Shown: in pieces, positions 1 through 9,681 of the stretch
Position numbering within the stretch: the stretch's first letter is position 1
How the letters are laid out: every line of letters begins with the position of its first letter
DNA from: Sinomonas mesophila
Lineage (GTDB): Bacteria > Actinomycetota > Actinomycetes > Actinomycetales > Micrococcaceae
Reading direction: 5' to 3'
NCBI RefSeq assembly: GCF_001999765.1
Contig: NZ_MTIC01000023.1
Span: 38,926 to 102,925 of the forward strand
Length of the DNA: 64,000 nt
Translations under genes and position numbers: made by a program
Notes under the pieces: model-generated
What the model saw: the letters and a program-made list of their open reading frames with translations, nothing else
The model's database searches: none
What the model was told of the DNA's origin: nothing

Positions 1-868
1 TCGCGACGTCGTCGTCCGTCCCGAGGGCTCCGTGCCGATAGAGCTCGGAGAAGCCGCGGATTGTCACGAGCGGCGTGCGCAGCTCGTGCGAGGCATCCGA
101 GACGAACCGCCGCATCCGCGCCTCCGAGGCCATCCGGGCCTGGAACGCCACCTCGATGTGCGCGAGCATCGCGTTGAGCGAGGAGGAGAGCCTGCCGAGC
201 TCCGTCCCGGGCGCTTCCGTGTCGACGCGTTGCGACAGGTCACCGGCGGCGATCGCGGCGGCGGTCTTCTCGACCCGTCTCAGGGGCCTGAACGCATGTG
301 TCACGGTCCATGTCGCGATGAGGAAGGCGGACGCGAGCGTGATGATCCCGAGGGCGGCGGTGAGTCCGAGCGTGTGCTGGACGGCGTTGTCGACATTCGT
401 CAGGGGCAGCGCGATCATGAGTGTCGCTCGCTCGCCGGTGTCCAGGACCCGCACGGGGATCGCGGTGTAGCGCCAGTCCACGTCGCGCTCGGTGCCGCGG
501 GACTGTCGGATCTCCTGCACGGACTGCATCCAGCCGGCCTCGTCCGGCGTCAGGACGGCGACGTCGGGCCGGCCCGGGGCATTGGACACATTCGAGTAGA
601 GGCGCGGCTGGGATCCGTCCTCGCCATAGATGACGAGCACGAAGTCGTTCGGCAGGAGCGGGTTCGGGTCCGTCAGGAGTGCAATGTTCTGGTTCTTCTG
701 AGCGAAGATCGAGGCGTTCTCGAGCTTGTCGTCGAGCTGGCCCACGAGGAAGGTCTTGAGCTGGGTGACGGTCGCGGCGGCCGTGAGGAAGATGGCGCCG
801 GTCAGCAGGACCATCATGATCACGATGAGCTGCGAGCGCAGCGACGCGCCCTTCCAGAGGGCCAGCAC
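1..868 (-). CDS. Sensor histidine kinase, HAMP type (C-terminal part outside window)
   Basis: Membrane sensor kinase that would autophosphorylate and pass phosphate to the response regulator encoded just upstream. Reading from a GTG at 868, the protein has a transmembrane segment at about residues 14-35, an extracytoplasmic sensor domain to about 165, a second membrane segment at about 166-188, a HAMP linker, and then the HisKA H-box with the motif SDASHELRTP, whose His is the phosphoacceptor. The reading frame stays open to the window edge, so the ATPase domain is missing only because the window ends. The GTG lies two bases after the regulator's stop codon, so the two genes are co-transcribed and probably translationally coupled. 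The signal sensed is not visible; the sensor domain is not a type I can name. Confidence 0.88.
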   Translation of the reverse strand, partial: MLALWKGASLRSQLIVIMMVLLTGAIFLTAAATVTQLKTFLVGQLDDKLENASIFAQKNQNIALLTDPNPLLPNDFVLVIYGEDGSQPRLYSNVSNAPGRPDVAVLTPDEAGWMQSVQEIRQSRGTERDVDWRYTAIPVRVLDTGERATLMIALPLTNVDNAVQHTLGLTAALGIITLASAFLIATWTVTHAFRPLRRVEKTAAAIAAGDLSQRVDTEAPGTELGRLSSSLNAMLAHIEVAFQARMASEARMRRFVSDASHELRTPLVTIRGFSELYRHGALGTDDDVA

Positions 869-870
869 GG

Positions 871-1584
871 TCAGCGCTTCTCCGCAGTCCGCAGGACGTA
901 GCCGACGCCGCGCTTGGTCTGGATGAGGCTCGGACCGTTGGCCTCGACCTTGCGGCGCAGGTAGGAGATGTAGGACTCGACGATCGAGGCATCGCCGTTG
1001 AAGTCGTACTCCCACACGTGGTCCAGGATCTGCGACTTCGAGAGCACCCTGTTGGGGTTGAGCATGAGGTAGCGCAGGAGCTTGAACTCCGTGGGCGAGA
1101 GGTCGATGATGACGCCGCCGCGGCGCACCTCGTGGGCGTCGTCGTCGAGCTCGAGGTCATCGACGCGGATCACGGCATCGTCGTCCAGCACGGGCTGCGT
1201 CCGGCGCAGGACGGCGCGGATGCGCGCGACGACCTCGTCGAGGCTGAACGGCTTGGTCACGTAGTCGTCTCCGCCGACGGTGAGGCCCTGGACCTTGTCC
1301 TCGGTCTCGTCCTTGGCGGTGAGGAAGAGGACGGGGACGTGGCGGCCCGCCGCGCGCAGTTTGCGGGTCACGGTGAAGCCGTCCATGTCCGGCAGCATGA
1401 CGTCCAGGACCACGAGGTCCGGTGCCTGCTCCTCGGCGGCGGCGAGGGCCTCGCGGCCGTTGCCGGCGGCGATGACCTCGAAGCCCGCGAAGCGCAGGGA
1501 CGTGGAGAGGAGCTCGCGGATGTTCGGCTCATCGTCGACGACGAGCAGCTTGGCCTCGGGTTCTGTCTTCTTCACGGTTCCCAT
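871..1584 (-). CDS. OmpR/PhoB-family response regulator
   Basis: DNA-binding partner of the adjacent kinase. The 237-residue protein has a receiver domain (residues about 12-125) with the acidic pair Asp17/Asp18, the phosphoacceptor Asp61 in LVVLDVMLPDMDGF and the switch Lys111 in YVTKPF. A winged-helix effector domain follows (about 140-235) with the typical PTEFKLLRYL and RGVGYVL segments. It resembles the TrcR/MtrA-like regulators of actinobacteria, but I would not assign a specific name. The ATG at 1584 has no clear ribosome-binding site. The gene is first in a two-gene operon with the kinase; targets are unknown. Confidence 0.93.
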   Translation of the reverse strand: MGTVKKTEPEAKLLVVDDEPNIRELLSTSLRFAGFEVIAAGNGREALAAAEEQAPDLVVLDVMLPDMDGFTVTRKLRAAGRHVPVLFLTAKDETEDKVQGLTVGGDDYVTKPFSLDEVVARIRAVLRRTQPVLDDDAVIRVDDLELDDDAHEVRRGGVIIDLSPTEFKLLRYLMLNPNRVLSKSQILDHVWEYDFNGDASIVESYISYLRRKVEANGPSLIQTKRGVGYVLRTAEKR

Positions 1585-1661
1585 GGTGCGCCCAGTTTCT
1601 GTGAATCGTCTGGACGTCTCCTGAGCTTCCGGTCGGCAAATGCTCGACGGCTAGCCGAGCC

Positions 1662-3299
1662 TCACGGGATCTCGCCCGCATCGAGGATCCGGTACGCGTA
1701 CCCCTGCTCGGCGAGGAAGCGCTGCCGCTTGGCGGCGAAGTCCTGGTCCAGCGTGTCCCGGGCCACGAGCGCGTAGAAGCGCGCCGCCCGGCCGTCCGCC
1801 TTGGGGCGCAGGAGCCGCCCCAGCCGCTGCGCCTCCTCCTGACGCGAGCCGAATGAGCCCGAGACCTGGATGGCCACGGACGCCTCGGGCAGGTCGATCG
1901 AGAAGTTCGCGACCTTCGACACGACGAGCCGCCGCTCCTGGCCCGCCCGGAATGCGTCGAAGAGCCGCTGCCTCTCCTTGACGCTCGTCGAGCCCGTGAT
2001 GACCGGAGCGCCGATGCGCTCGCCGATCTCCTCGAGCTGGTCCAGATACTGGCCGATCACGAGGAGCTGGTCGTCGGCGTGGCGGGACACGAGCCGCGTC
2101 ACGACGCCGGTCTTGGTCTCGCTCGCCGCGCACAGCCGGTACTTGTCGGCGTCCTCGGCGATCGCGTACGCCATGCGCTCGTCCCGGGGCAGGTCCACTC
2201 GGACCTCGACGCAGTCCGCCGGCGCGATGTACCCCTGCGCCTCGATGTCCTTCCACGGCGCGTCGTACCGCTTGGGCCCGATGAGCGAGAACACCTCGCC
2301 CTCGCGCCCGTCCTCGCGCACGAGCGTGGCCGTGAGCCCGAGCCGGCGGCGGGCCTGCAGGTCCGCCGTCATGCGGAAGATCGGCGCCGGCAGGAGGTGC
2401 ACCTCGTCGTAGACGATGAGGCCCCAGTCGTTCCGGTCCACGAGCTCGAGGTGCGGGTACAGGCCGCCGCGCTTGGACGTGAGCACCTGGTAGGTGGCGA
2501 TCGTCACCGGGCGGACCTCCTTGACCGCGCCCGAGTACTCGCCGATCTCGTCCGCGGTCAGCGACGTTCGCCTGAGCAGCTCGTCGCGCCACTGCCTCGC
2601 GGAGACGGTGTTGGTCACGAGGATGAGCGTCGTCGTGGAGGACTGGGCCATCGCCGCGGCCCCCACGAGCGTCTTGCCCGCGCCGCAGGGAAGCACGACG
2701 ACGCCGCTGCCGCCGGCCCAGAAGTTCTCCGCGGCCACCTTCTGGTACGGCCGCAGCGACCAGCCCTCCTCCTCGAGCCGGATCGGGTGGGGCGTGCCAT
2801 CGACGTAGCCCGCGCGGTCGTCGGCGGGCCAGCCGATCTTGAGCAGGGCCTGCTTGAGCGCGCCGCGTTGCGAGGAGTGCACGACCGTGGTCTGGGCGTC
2901 GATGCGGGGACCGAGCATGGGCGCGATCTTCTTCGCCCGCATCACCTCCTCGAGCACGGGGTAGTCCTCGGTGCGCATGACGAGCCCGTGCACCGGATCC
3001 TTCTCGAGGCGGAGCCGCCCGTAGCGGGACATCGTCTCCTCGATGTCGATCAGGAGCGCGTGCGGCACGGGGAAGCGCGAGCGGCGCAGGAGGGCGTCGA
3101 GGACCTTCTCGGCGTCGAGCCCGGCGGCGCGGGCGTTCCACAGCCCCAAGGGCGTGATCCGGTAGGTGTGGACGTGCTCGGGGGCGCGCTCGAGCTCGGC
3201 GAAGGCAGCGATCTCGTGCCGGGCGTCGACGGCGTCGGGGTGGTCGACCTCGAGGAGGATCGTCTTGTCGCTCTGGACGATGAGCGGTCCGTCGCCCAC
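1662..3299 (-). CDS. XPB-type DNA repair helicase
   Basis: SF2 helicase of the XPB/Ssl2 family, 545 residues. Families of this kind translocate on double-stranded DNA and open it for repair or transcription. Visible features are an N-terminal damage-recognition-like region, Walker A LPCGAGKT (203-210), the Walker B box DEVH (298-301), the XPB-specific RED motif (328-330), and a second RecA domain ending in the arginine-finger motif QRLGRLLRPK. The start is a GTG preceded by AGGAGG at a good distance. It is the distal gene of a run with the helicase-associated protein at 3340-5727. That pairing is common in actinobacteria and suggests they act together. The in vivo role of bacterial XPB is poorly defined; the family call itself is secure. 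Confidence 0.95.
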   Translation of the reverse strand: MGDGPLIVQSDKTILLEVDHPDAVDARHEIAAFAELERAPEHVHTYRITPLGLWNARAAGLDAEKVLDALLRRSRFPVPHALLIDIEETMSRYGRLRLEKDPVHGLVMRTEDYPVLEEVMRAKKIAPMLGPRIDAQTTVVHSSQRGALKQALLKIGWPADDRAGYVDGTPHPIRLEEEGWSLRPYQKVAAENFWAGGSGVVVLPCGAGKTLVGAAAMAQSSTTTLILVTNTVSARQWRDELLRRTSLTADEIGEYSGAVKEVRPVTIATYQVLTSKRGGLYPHLELVDRNDWGLIVYDEVHLLPAPIFRMTADLQARRRLGLTATLVREDGREGEVFSLIGPKRYDAPWKDIEAQGYIAPADCVEVRVDLPRDERMAYAIAEDADKYRLCAASETKTGVVTRLVSRHADDQLLVIGQYLDQLEEIGERIGAPVITGSTSVKERQRLFDAFRAGQERRLVVSKVANFSIDLPEASVAIQVSGSFGSRQEEAQRLGRLLRPKADGRAARFYALVARDTLDQDFAAKRQRFLAEQGYAYRILDAGEIP

Positions 3300-3339
3300 A
3301 ACTCCTCCTTGGCCGTAACGTCTCCCGCAGCAGCCGGCG

Positions 3340-5727
3340 CTAGGCCAGCTCGACGTCGATGATCCGGTGCACGCTCAGGACCCTCTCGGTCTCCCGCTCC
3401 GGGTCGAAGACGCGCACGCGCCCCGCGGAGATCGAGACGGGACGCAGCTCCTCGACGGTCGAGTTGCCCAGCGCATCGACGATGTTCAAGCGTACCGCCC
3501 GCTTGAGCCGGATGGCCTTCTGCAGCGTCTCGATGCCCAGGAGCGGCGTCGCCTCGTCGGCGAGCGGCCCGACGGGGGACTGCGTCCGGAGTACGGCGAG
3601 CTGCGCCTCCACGGCCTCGGGGTCCGGGGTGGCGGCGCGCGGCCGCGGGGTCGGCAGCGGGTTGGCACCGGGCCGGCGGCGCAGCCTGACGACCGGGTCG
3701 AGCGACGCGTCGACGGCGGGGGCGAGCCCGAGCTCGCGCAGGACGGCGGCGACCTCGCCGGGGGAGGCGTTGCTCACGACGACGGTCGGCGCGATCTGCG
3801 TCAGGCCCAGCTGCCGCGCCGCCGGGTCGGCGAGGAGCCCCGCGAGGGCGGCCTCGTCGTCGCTCGCGATGAAGCTGCCCGCGCGGCCGACCCGGATCCG
3901 ACCGTGCCGTGCAGCGGTGTCCTCGACGAGGTAGGCGAGCGGCTGCGGGACGGGCGTGGACGAGTGCTCGGCGAGGAACGCGCGGATCGACGAGGCGTCC
4001 TCGCCGGCGTCGAGCGCCCGCCGCAGGCTCGCGGCCGAGAAGCGGTAGATCGTGGCCGGGCCCTGGCCCTCGGGGTCCGCGAGGAGGGAGAGCCGCCGGG
4101 CGAGCACGGGATCGAGGTAGCCGGGCGCGACGGCGGTCAGGTCCGCCTGGAGCAGCACCCGGTCGACGCTCGCGGGCAGGAGCTCCGTGAGCCTGTCCCG
4201 CGCCGCGTCGAAGTCGTCAGCGAGGACGGCCGCGCCGACGCGGGTCAGGGCTCCCGAGCCCGTGAAGCCCAGGAGGGCGGCCTCGGCGAGGGTCCCCTCG
4301 AGGAGCCCGCGGAGCCGGCGGCCGAGGCGCGGCTGGAGCCAGTCGATCCGGCGCCGGATCGCCTCCGGGGTGGCCACGGCGCAGCGTCCCTCGGGCAGGC
4401 CCGCCTCATCGGCGAGGGCCGCGGCGACCTCGAGGACGCGGCGCCGGACGGCGGGGGCGTCTGGCCGCTGCCCCTCGCCCGAGAGCGGGGCGAGCTGGTC
4501 GCTGCCCTCGGCGGACATCGCGAGGGAGGGCACCCTCGTCGTGTCGAGCCACGCCGTGGCGAGCAGCAGCCACTGCTCGGGCCGCGAGAGGGCGAGCCAC
4601 TCCTCGGCGCCGGTCGCGCGCCACGAGGACGTGTCCGGGTCGAGGGCCAGGACGCCGGCGGCCGCCGCGAGCTCGAGGGCGAAGACCGTGGAGTCCGCCT
4701 CCGCGCGCAGTGCCGCCGTGACGCGGCGCAGCTCGCGCGTGCCCACGCCCCCGGACCGCAGCGTCTCGACGGGACGCTCGGAGGCCTCGACGGCGAGGGC
4801 GCTCACGAGGCGGAGGACGTCGGCGATCGCGCCGAGCGCTGCGTTGCGGCGCAGCAGGTCGGTCGTGCCAGCGGTCTCGATCGGCGGGGCCGCGAGGGCC
4901 AGCTCGGGGACGATCTTGCCGCCACGCTGGGCCAGTCCCGCTGCGCGCGGGAACTCGACGTGCTCGTCGTCGAGCGGGACGAGGAGGCCGTGCGACAGGA
5001 GCCAGTCGACGGGGTTGTCCGTGCGCCGTCCGGGTCGGATCCGCGCCGCCGCGTGGGGGATCGCGCCAACCGGCCAGTTCTCGAACTTGGCGAGGACCTC
5101 GTGCGTCCGCGGGGGAGCGCCGTCGAGCGCGTCCGGCAGGGCCGCCCAGCGCTCGAGCGCATACGCGGCGGCGATATGGTGCTCGATCGGCTGCTGCTGC
5201 GCAGCGCCGGGGATCGCATTGGCGATCCGCGCGGCATGCTCCGCGAACAGGGGAGAGGCCGTTGCCAGATCCGTGTACGGCCTGCCGAGCCCCGCGGGAT
5301 AGTTGCCGAGGACCTCGCGGATGCGGGCGACGGGCAGGTAGTACCTGCGGCGGCTGCCCGAGGCCGAGTGGATCGTGTCCGGGGGGTCGGCGCGGTAGAC
5401 GAGGCCTAGCTGGGAGAGCGTGGCAAGGAGCGTCTCGAGGGTGCCGAGGGTTGCGCCGCCGACGGCGTGACGCAGCTCGACGCTGCTGCCGCTGCGTCCC
5501 TCGTCCTCGTTGGTCGTCAGGACGAGTGCCTCGAGAACCTGGAGCTCGGGCCTGGAGAGCGACTCGAGCGCGCGTTGGAGGCTGATGCGGGCACACGCCC
5601 GGGCGGCGAGGGCGGCGAAATCCGGCACACCCGGCGTGATGAGGTCAGGGCGGGCTGAGAACAGCCGGCGCAGGGCGTCGTTGCCCCGGGAGGAGAGCTC
5701 TTCGGCGAGTGCGCGGATCGACGACAT
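3340..5727 (-). CDS. Helicase-associated domain protein (Helicase_C_3 type)
   Basis: A 795-residue protein of the actinobacterial family annotated as helicase C-terminal/helicase-associated domain protein. No Walker A, DEAD box or nuclease motif is visible. Long Leu/Ala/Arg-rich helical stretches dominate, with winged-helix-like segments near the N-terminus (SRPELQVLEALVL). The C-terminal about 80 residues resemble a WYL-like or SH3-like small domain (RAVRLNIVDALGNSTVEELRPVSI). I chose the ATG at 5727 because the stop codon of the upstream membrane-protein gene ends one base before it; reading further upstream gives a low-complexity Arg/Ser stretch that is a shadow of that gene. It lies 40 bp from the XPB gene, so a partner or loader of XPB is the likeliest role, by inference only. 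Confidence 0.82.
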   Translation of the reverse strand: MSSIRALAEELSSRGNDALRRLFSARPDLITPGVPDFAALAARACARISLQRALESLSRPELQVLEALVLTTNEDEGRSGSSVELRHAVGGATLGTLETLLATLSQLGLVYRADPPDTIHSASGSRRRYYLPVARIREVLGNYPAGLGRPYTDLATASPLFAEHAARIANAIPGAAQQQPIEHHIAAAYALERWAALPDALDGAPPRTHEVLAKFENWPVGAIPHAAARIRPGRRTDNPVDWLLSHGLLVPLDDEHVEFPRAAGLAQRGGKIVPELALAAPPIETAGTTDLLRRNAALGAIADVLRLVSALAVEASERPVETLRSGGVGTRELRRVTAALRAEADSTVFALELAAAAGVLALDPDTSSWRATGAEEWLALSRPEQWLLLATAWLDTTRVPSLAMSAEGSDQLAPLSGEGQRPDAPAVRRRVLEVAAALADEAGLPEGRCAVATPEAIRRRIDWLQPRLGRRLRGLLEGTLAEAALLGFTGSGALTRVGAAVLADDFDAARDRLTELLPASVDRVLLQADLTAVAPGYLDPVLARRLSLLADPEGQGPATIYRFSAASLRRALDAGEDASSIRAFLAEHSSTPVPQPLAYLVEDTAARHGRIRVGRAGSFIASDDEAALAGLLADPAARQLGLTQIAPTVVVSNASPGEVAAVLRELGLAPAVDASLDPVVRLRRRPGANPLPTPRPRAATPDPEAVEAQLAVLRTQSPVGPLADEATPLLGIETLQKAIRLKRAVRLNIVDALGNSTVEELRPVSISAGRVRVFDPERETERVLSVHRIIDVELA

Positions 5728-5728
5728 C

Positions 5729-6010
5729 TCAGTGGCGCCTGCGCTCGAGGACCCCGGCGACGATGGCCGCCGCCATGAGGAGGAAGGCGACCGGCAGGCC
5801 GTACAGCGCGAGCGCCGTGACCCACGCGGGCGCCGTCGCGCCCCCGGATGCGAGCGCGAGCGTGGCCGCCCAGGCAGCGAGGGAGAGGCCCGCGAGGAGG
5901 GCACCGCCCACGGTCGCGGCCCGGCGCCAGCCGTGCGCGCCGTCGGATCCGAGCGGGCGCTGTCCGCCCGTCTGCTCTGAGGGTCCCTGCTGGGGAAGGG
6001 AAGGCACCAT
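5729..6010 (-). CDS. Small two-helix membrane protein
   Basis: A 93-residue protein with a hydrophilic N-terminal third, two hydrophobic helices (about residues 32-54 and 62-85) and a basic RRRH tail, which predicts both termini in the cytoplasm. I do not recognise a family. It is the first gene of the helicase run: its stop lies one base before the start of the 3340-5727 gene, so the two are coupled. The promoter -10 box sits only six bases before the ATG, so the transcript is probably leaderless. Confidence 0.7.
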   Translation of the reverse strand: MVPSLPQQGPSEQTGGQRPLGSDGAHGWRRAATVGGALLAGLSLAAWAATLALASGGATAPAWVTALALYGLPVAFLLMAAAIVAGVLERRRH

Positions 6011-6022
6011 GGCTACAACCTA
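6011..6022 (-). promoter_or_regulatory. -10 box of a probable leaderless promoter
   Basis: On the minus strand TAGGTT is followed by six bases and then the ATG at 6010, with no ribosome-binding site. A transcript starting at the usual distance from this -10 box would begin at or within one or two bases of the start codon. Confidence 0.45.
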
Positions 6023-6194
6023 ACAGCGACCGGCAAGGGGCGCGGGAAACAGGCCGACACGGTCGGTGCGAGACAGTAACCTAGAAGCAGTACACGAGCG
6101 CTCGCGTCACGGGCAGGCCGTTCCCTGCCCGGGAGTGCCGTCCGCCGACAGCGGGTGTTCTCTTTTCGATTCCTCACAGATGGGGGTTGTGGCA

Positions 6195-6569
6195 GTGCCC
6201 ACTGGCAAGGTCAAGTTCTTCGACAAGGCGAAAGGCTTCGGCTTCATCGCTGGCGACGACGGGCAGGAGGTCTTCCTGCCCGGCTCCGCCGTGCCCGCCG
6301 ACGCCGAGATCAAGACCGGGTCGCGGCTCGAGTACGGCGTGGCGGACGGCCGCCGCGGGCCGCAGGCCCTCAGCGTCCGCGTCCTGGAGAAGCTCCCGTC
6401 CGTGGCCCGCGCCAAGCGGGTCCCGGCCCGCGAGCTCGCCCCGATCGTCCAGGACCTCGTGAGCGTCCTCGACAACCTCTCGGGCCAGCTCGCCAAGGGC
6501 AGCTACCCCGAGAAGGGCCCCGCGATCGCCGCCGCGCTCCGCCGCGTCGCAGACCAGCTCGACGCCTAG
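6195..6569 (+). CDS. Cold-shock-domain protein with helical C-terminal extension
   Basis: RNA/ssDNA-binding protein of the actinobacterial long cold-shock type, 124 residues. The N-terminal half is a cold-shock domain with RNP-1-like GKVKFFDKAKGFGFIAGDDG and the second strand VFLPGSAV. The C-terminal half (about 70-124) is helical and is typical of the long actinobacterial version, not the 67-residue CspA type. The GTG at 6195 gives the usual PTGKVKFF start and has a G-rich ribosome-binding site eight bases upstream; an in-frame ATG at 6180 is possible. The DUF3027 gene begins three bases after its stop, so the pair is an operon. Confidence 0.92.
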   Translation: MPTGKVKFFDKAKGFGFIAGDDGQEVFLPGSAVPADAEIKTGSRLEYGVADGRRGPQALSVRVLEKLPSVARAKRVPARELAPIVQDLVSVLDNLSGQLAKGSYPEKGPAIAAALRRVADQLDA

Positions 6570-6571
6570 CC

Positions 6572-7135
6572 ATGGTCGCTCCCACTGCTCCCTCCTCGTC
6601 GGCGCCGAAGCGCAAGGCCGGCGTCCCCGTCTGGCGCGTCGGCAAGCCGGACGCCTTCCTCGCCTCGGCGGTCGAGGCCGCGCGCAGCGCGCTGCTCGAG
6701 ACCGTCCGCGCCGACGAGGTCGGCGAGCATGTGGCCGCCAAGAGCGAGGGCGAGCGGGTGGTGACGCACCTGTTCGAATCGCGCCTGGCCGGGTACCGGG
6801 GCTGGTACTGGTTCGTGACGGTCGCGCGCGTGGCCCGATCGAAGGCGGTCACCGTCAACGAGGTCGGCCTCGTCCCGTCCGAGGACGCAGTCCTGGCCCC
6901 CGAGTGGGTCCCCTGGGCCGAGCGCGTGCGGCCCGAGGACCGTGAGGCAGCCGAGGACCTGGCCGTGTCGGAAAGGGACGCGTCTGAAACCGACGTGTCT
7001 GAAACGGACGAGCGGGACGCCGCCGAGCACGACGCCGGCGAGCGATACGCCGCAGGGGAGGACGCCGCCGAGCAGGACGCCGCCGACGTGGAGTCAGCCG
7101 CGGTGCAGGACGCCAGCGAGGAGCAGGACGCGTAG
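6572..7135 (+). CDS. DUF3027 family protein with acidic repeat tail
   Basis: 187-residue protein whose first about 120 residues match the actinobacterial DUF3027 family. Conserved-looking segments include HLFESRLAGYRGWYWFVTVARV and the VGLVPSEDAVLAPEWVPWAERV stretch. The function of the family is unknown, but it is regularly found beside the long cold-shock gene, as here. From about residue 128 the protein becomes a low-complexity, strongly acidic tail built from short Asp/Glu/Ala units (variants of SETD, EHDAGE, EQDA), which looks expanded by slippage or duplication. The start is the ATG two bases after the cold-shock stop codon. Confidence 0.78.
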   Translation: MVAPTAPSSSAPKRKAGVPVWRVGKPDAFLASAVEAARSALLETVRADEVGEHVAAKSEGERVVTHLFESRLAGYRGWYWFVTVARVARSKAVTVNEVGLVPSEDAVLAPEWVPWAERVRPEDREAAEDLAVSERDASETDVSETDERDAAEHDAGERYAAGEDAAEQDAADVESAAVQDASEEQDA

Positions 7136-7150
7136 GCGCAGTCACCCCCC

Positions 7151-7194
7151 AGACGACGGCGGGCCCCACCTGAGGTGGGGGCCCGCCGTCGTCT
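7151..7194. terminator. Bidirectional hairpin between DUF3027 gene and serC
   Basis: A near-perfect 20-bp stem (7151-7170 with 7174-7194, one bulged G) with a three-base loop lies between two convergent genes. There is no clear T-run, as is usual for high-GC actinobacterial terminators. Confidence 0.75.
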
Positions 7195-7210
7195 GCTGCC
7201 GGGTCGGGTG

Positions 7211-8476
<1,266 letters not shown>

Positions 8477-8562
8477 CTAATCTGAGCAGGTCAAAATAAG
8501 CTAGACTTGTGGCTGCGGCCGCAACCGCCCACACACTTCGTCCCCAGGAGCAGATGCCTCGC

Positions 8563-9258
8563 ATGTCCGACCTCATCGACACCACCGAGATGTACCTGCG
8601 GACCATCCTCGAGCTCGAGGAGGAGGGCATCGTCCCCCTGCGCGCGCGCATCGCAGAGCGGCTGCGCCACTCCGGTCCGACCGTGTCCCAGACGGTGGCC
8701 CGCATGGAGCGGGACGGGCTCGTCGTCGTCTCCGGGGACCGGCACCTCGAGCTCACCGCCACGGGCCGCACGCGTGCCGTCGAGGTCATGCGCAAGCATC
8801 GGCTCGCGGAGCGCCTCCTCGCGGACGTCATCGGGCTCGACTGGGCCTACGTCCACGACGAGGCCTGCCGCTGGGAGCACGTGATGAGCGAGCGGGTGGA
8901 GCGGAGGCTCTTCGAGCTGCTCGGCCGGCCGAGCGAGTCCCCGTACGGCAATCCCATCCCCGGCCTCGAGGCGCTCGGCGGGGCGCCCGCCGAGGGCTTC
9001 GGCGAGGGCGTCGTGACGCTCGTCGATGCCATGGACGAGTACGCGCCCGGGTCGCGCGTCGTCGTCTGCCGGCTCGCGGAGCCGATCCAGGTCGACCCGG
9101 AACTCCTCCAGCAGCTCGAGGAGGGCGGGATCCGCCCCGGGGCCAAGGTGACCCTCGCGCGGGTTGGCGACTACATCTCCGTGCGGGTCGCCAGCGTCGA
9201 CGGCGCCCTCGAGCTGCCGCTCGAGGTTGCCTCGCACGTCTTCGTTTCGATCGGCTGA
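8563..9258 (+). CDS. Metal-dependent DtxR/IdeR-family repressor
   Basis: Iron- or manganese-responsive DNA-binding regulator, 231 residues. From this start the residue numbering coincides with diphtheria toxin repressor: site-2 ligands Met10, Cys102, Glu105 and His106, and site-1 ligands His79, Glu83 and His98, are all present at those positions. This supports the start at 8563, although an AGGAG also sits three bases before an alternative ATG at 8554. Domain order is winged helix (1-73), dimerisation (74-140), a linker, then an SH3-like domain (about 150-231). The complete ligand set points to an iron-type IdeR more than a MntR, but this is inference. Confidence 0.93.
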   Translation: MSDLIDTTEMYLRTILELEEEGIVPLRARIAERLRHSGPTVSQTVARMERDGLVVVSGDRHLELTATGRTRAVEVMRKHRLAERLLADVIGLDWAYVHDEACRWEHVMSERVERRLFELLGRPSESPYGNPIPGLEALGGAPAEGFGEGVVTLVDAMDEYAPGSRVVVCRLAEPIQVDPELLQQLEEGGIRPGAKVTLARVGDYISVRVASVDGALELPLEVASHVFVSIG

Positions 9259-9336
9259 TTTGCCCGTTTTCACACGTGCGAACACAAAAGCACAGAATCT
9301 CTAGGTCTTGGACTAATTCAGTTGTGACATTTGGGA

Positions 9337-9398
9337 TGTGAGTTTCGTCTCACTAAAGGTCACGGAATTATTACATCCGGCCCCTAGTGTCCTATGCT
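9337..9398 (+). promoter_or_regulatory. Promoter region of the first wall-hydrolase gene with small palindrome
   Basis: A GTGAG-N6-CTCAC palindrome (about 9340-9355) lies upstream of TTACAT (9371-9376) and a TATGCT -10 box (9393-9398). The segment is AT-richer than its surroundings. The palindrome is a plausible regulator site (GlxR/CRP-like half sites), unproven. The rest of 9259-9439 holds no gene. Confidence 0.4.
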
Positions 9399-9439
9399 GG
9401 GGGGCAAGCGCCGAGATTTCGGCGTGACCTCCGCCCGTA

Positions 9440-9655
9440 CGCCGAGCTCTGCCAGCGGGACTGGGGGTGTTCCATCCATGGCAGAGGCGGGGGAACCACC
9501 AGTGGCGGCGCGAGCCACCTTGGGGTGAAGCCCGCAGCATGCTCGAAAGCTCCGGCACGCAGGTTCAGCCCTGGCTACCCGTGTGCCGGATCCCTTCGGC
9601 GGCTGGGCCGAGTCCGAACTCTGTGGCTCGAACCCGACAGCTAACTTCGCAGGCG
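9440..9655 (+). promoter_or_regulatory. Cyclic di-AMP (ydaO/yuaA) riboswitch 1
   Basis: The 5' leader of the M23 gene carries the ydaO-type hallmarks: GAGCTCTGCCA pairing with TGGCAGAGGC, then GGGGGAACCA, TTGGGGTGAAG, and the terminal GAACCCGACAGCTAAC followed by TTCGCAGGCG. The closing stem CGCC (9440-9443) with GGCG (9652-9655) defines the ends. In actinobacteria this class is known upstream of cell-wall hydrolases and usually turns genes off when c-di-AMP is high. The ribosome-binding site begins about a dozen bases after the closing stem. Confidence 0.9.
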
Positions 9656-9681
9656 ATTTCCGTACAGAGAGGGAAAGTCGC

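Noticed and set aside
240..1160. Minus-strand frame of 306 codons across the kinase/regulator junction
   Set aside because: It runs in a different frame from both and consists of Ser/Thr/Arg-rich shadow sequence; the kinase reads from the GTG at 868.
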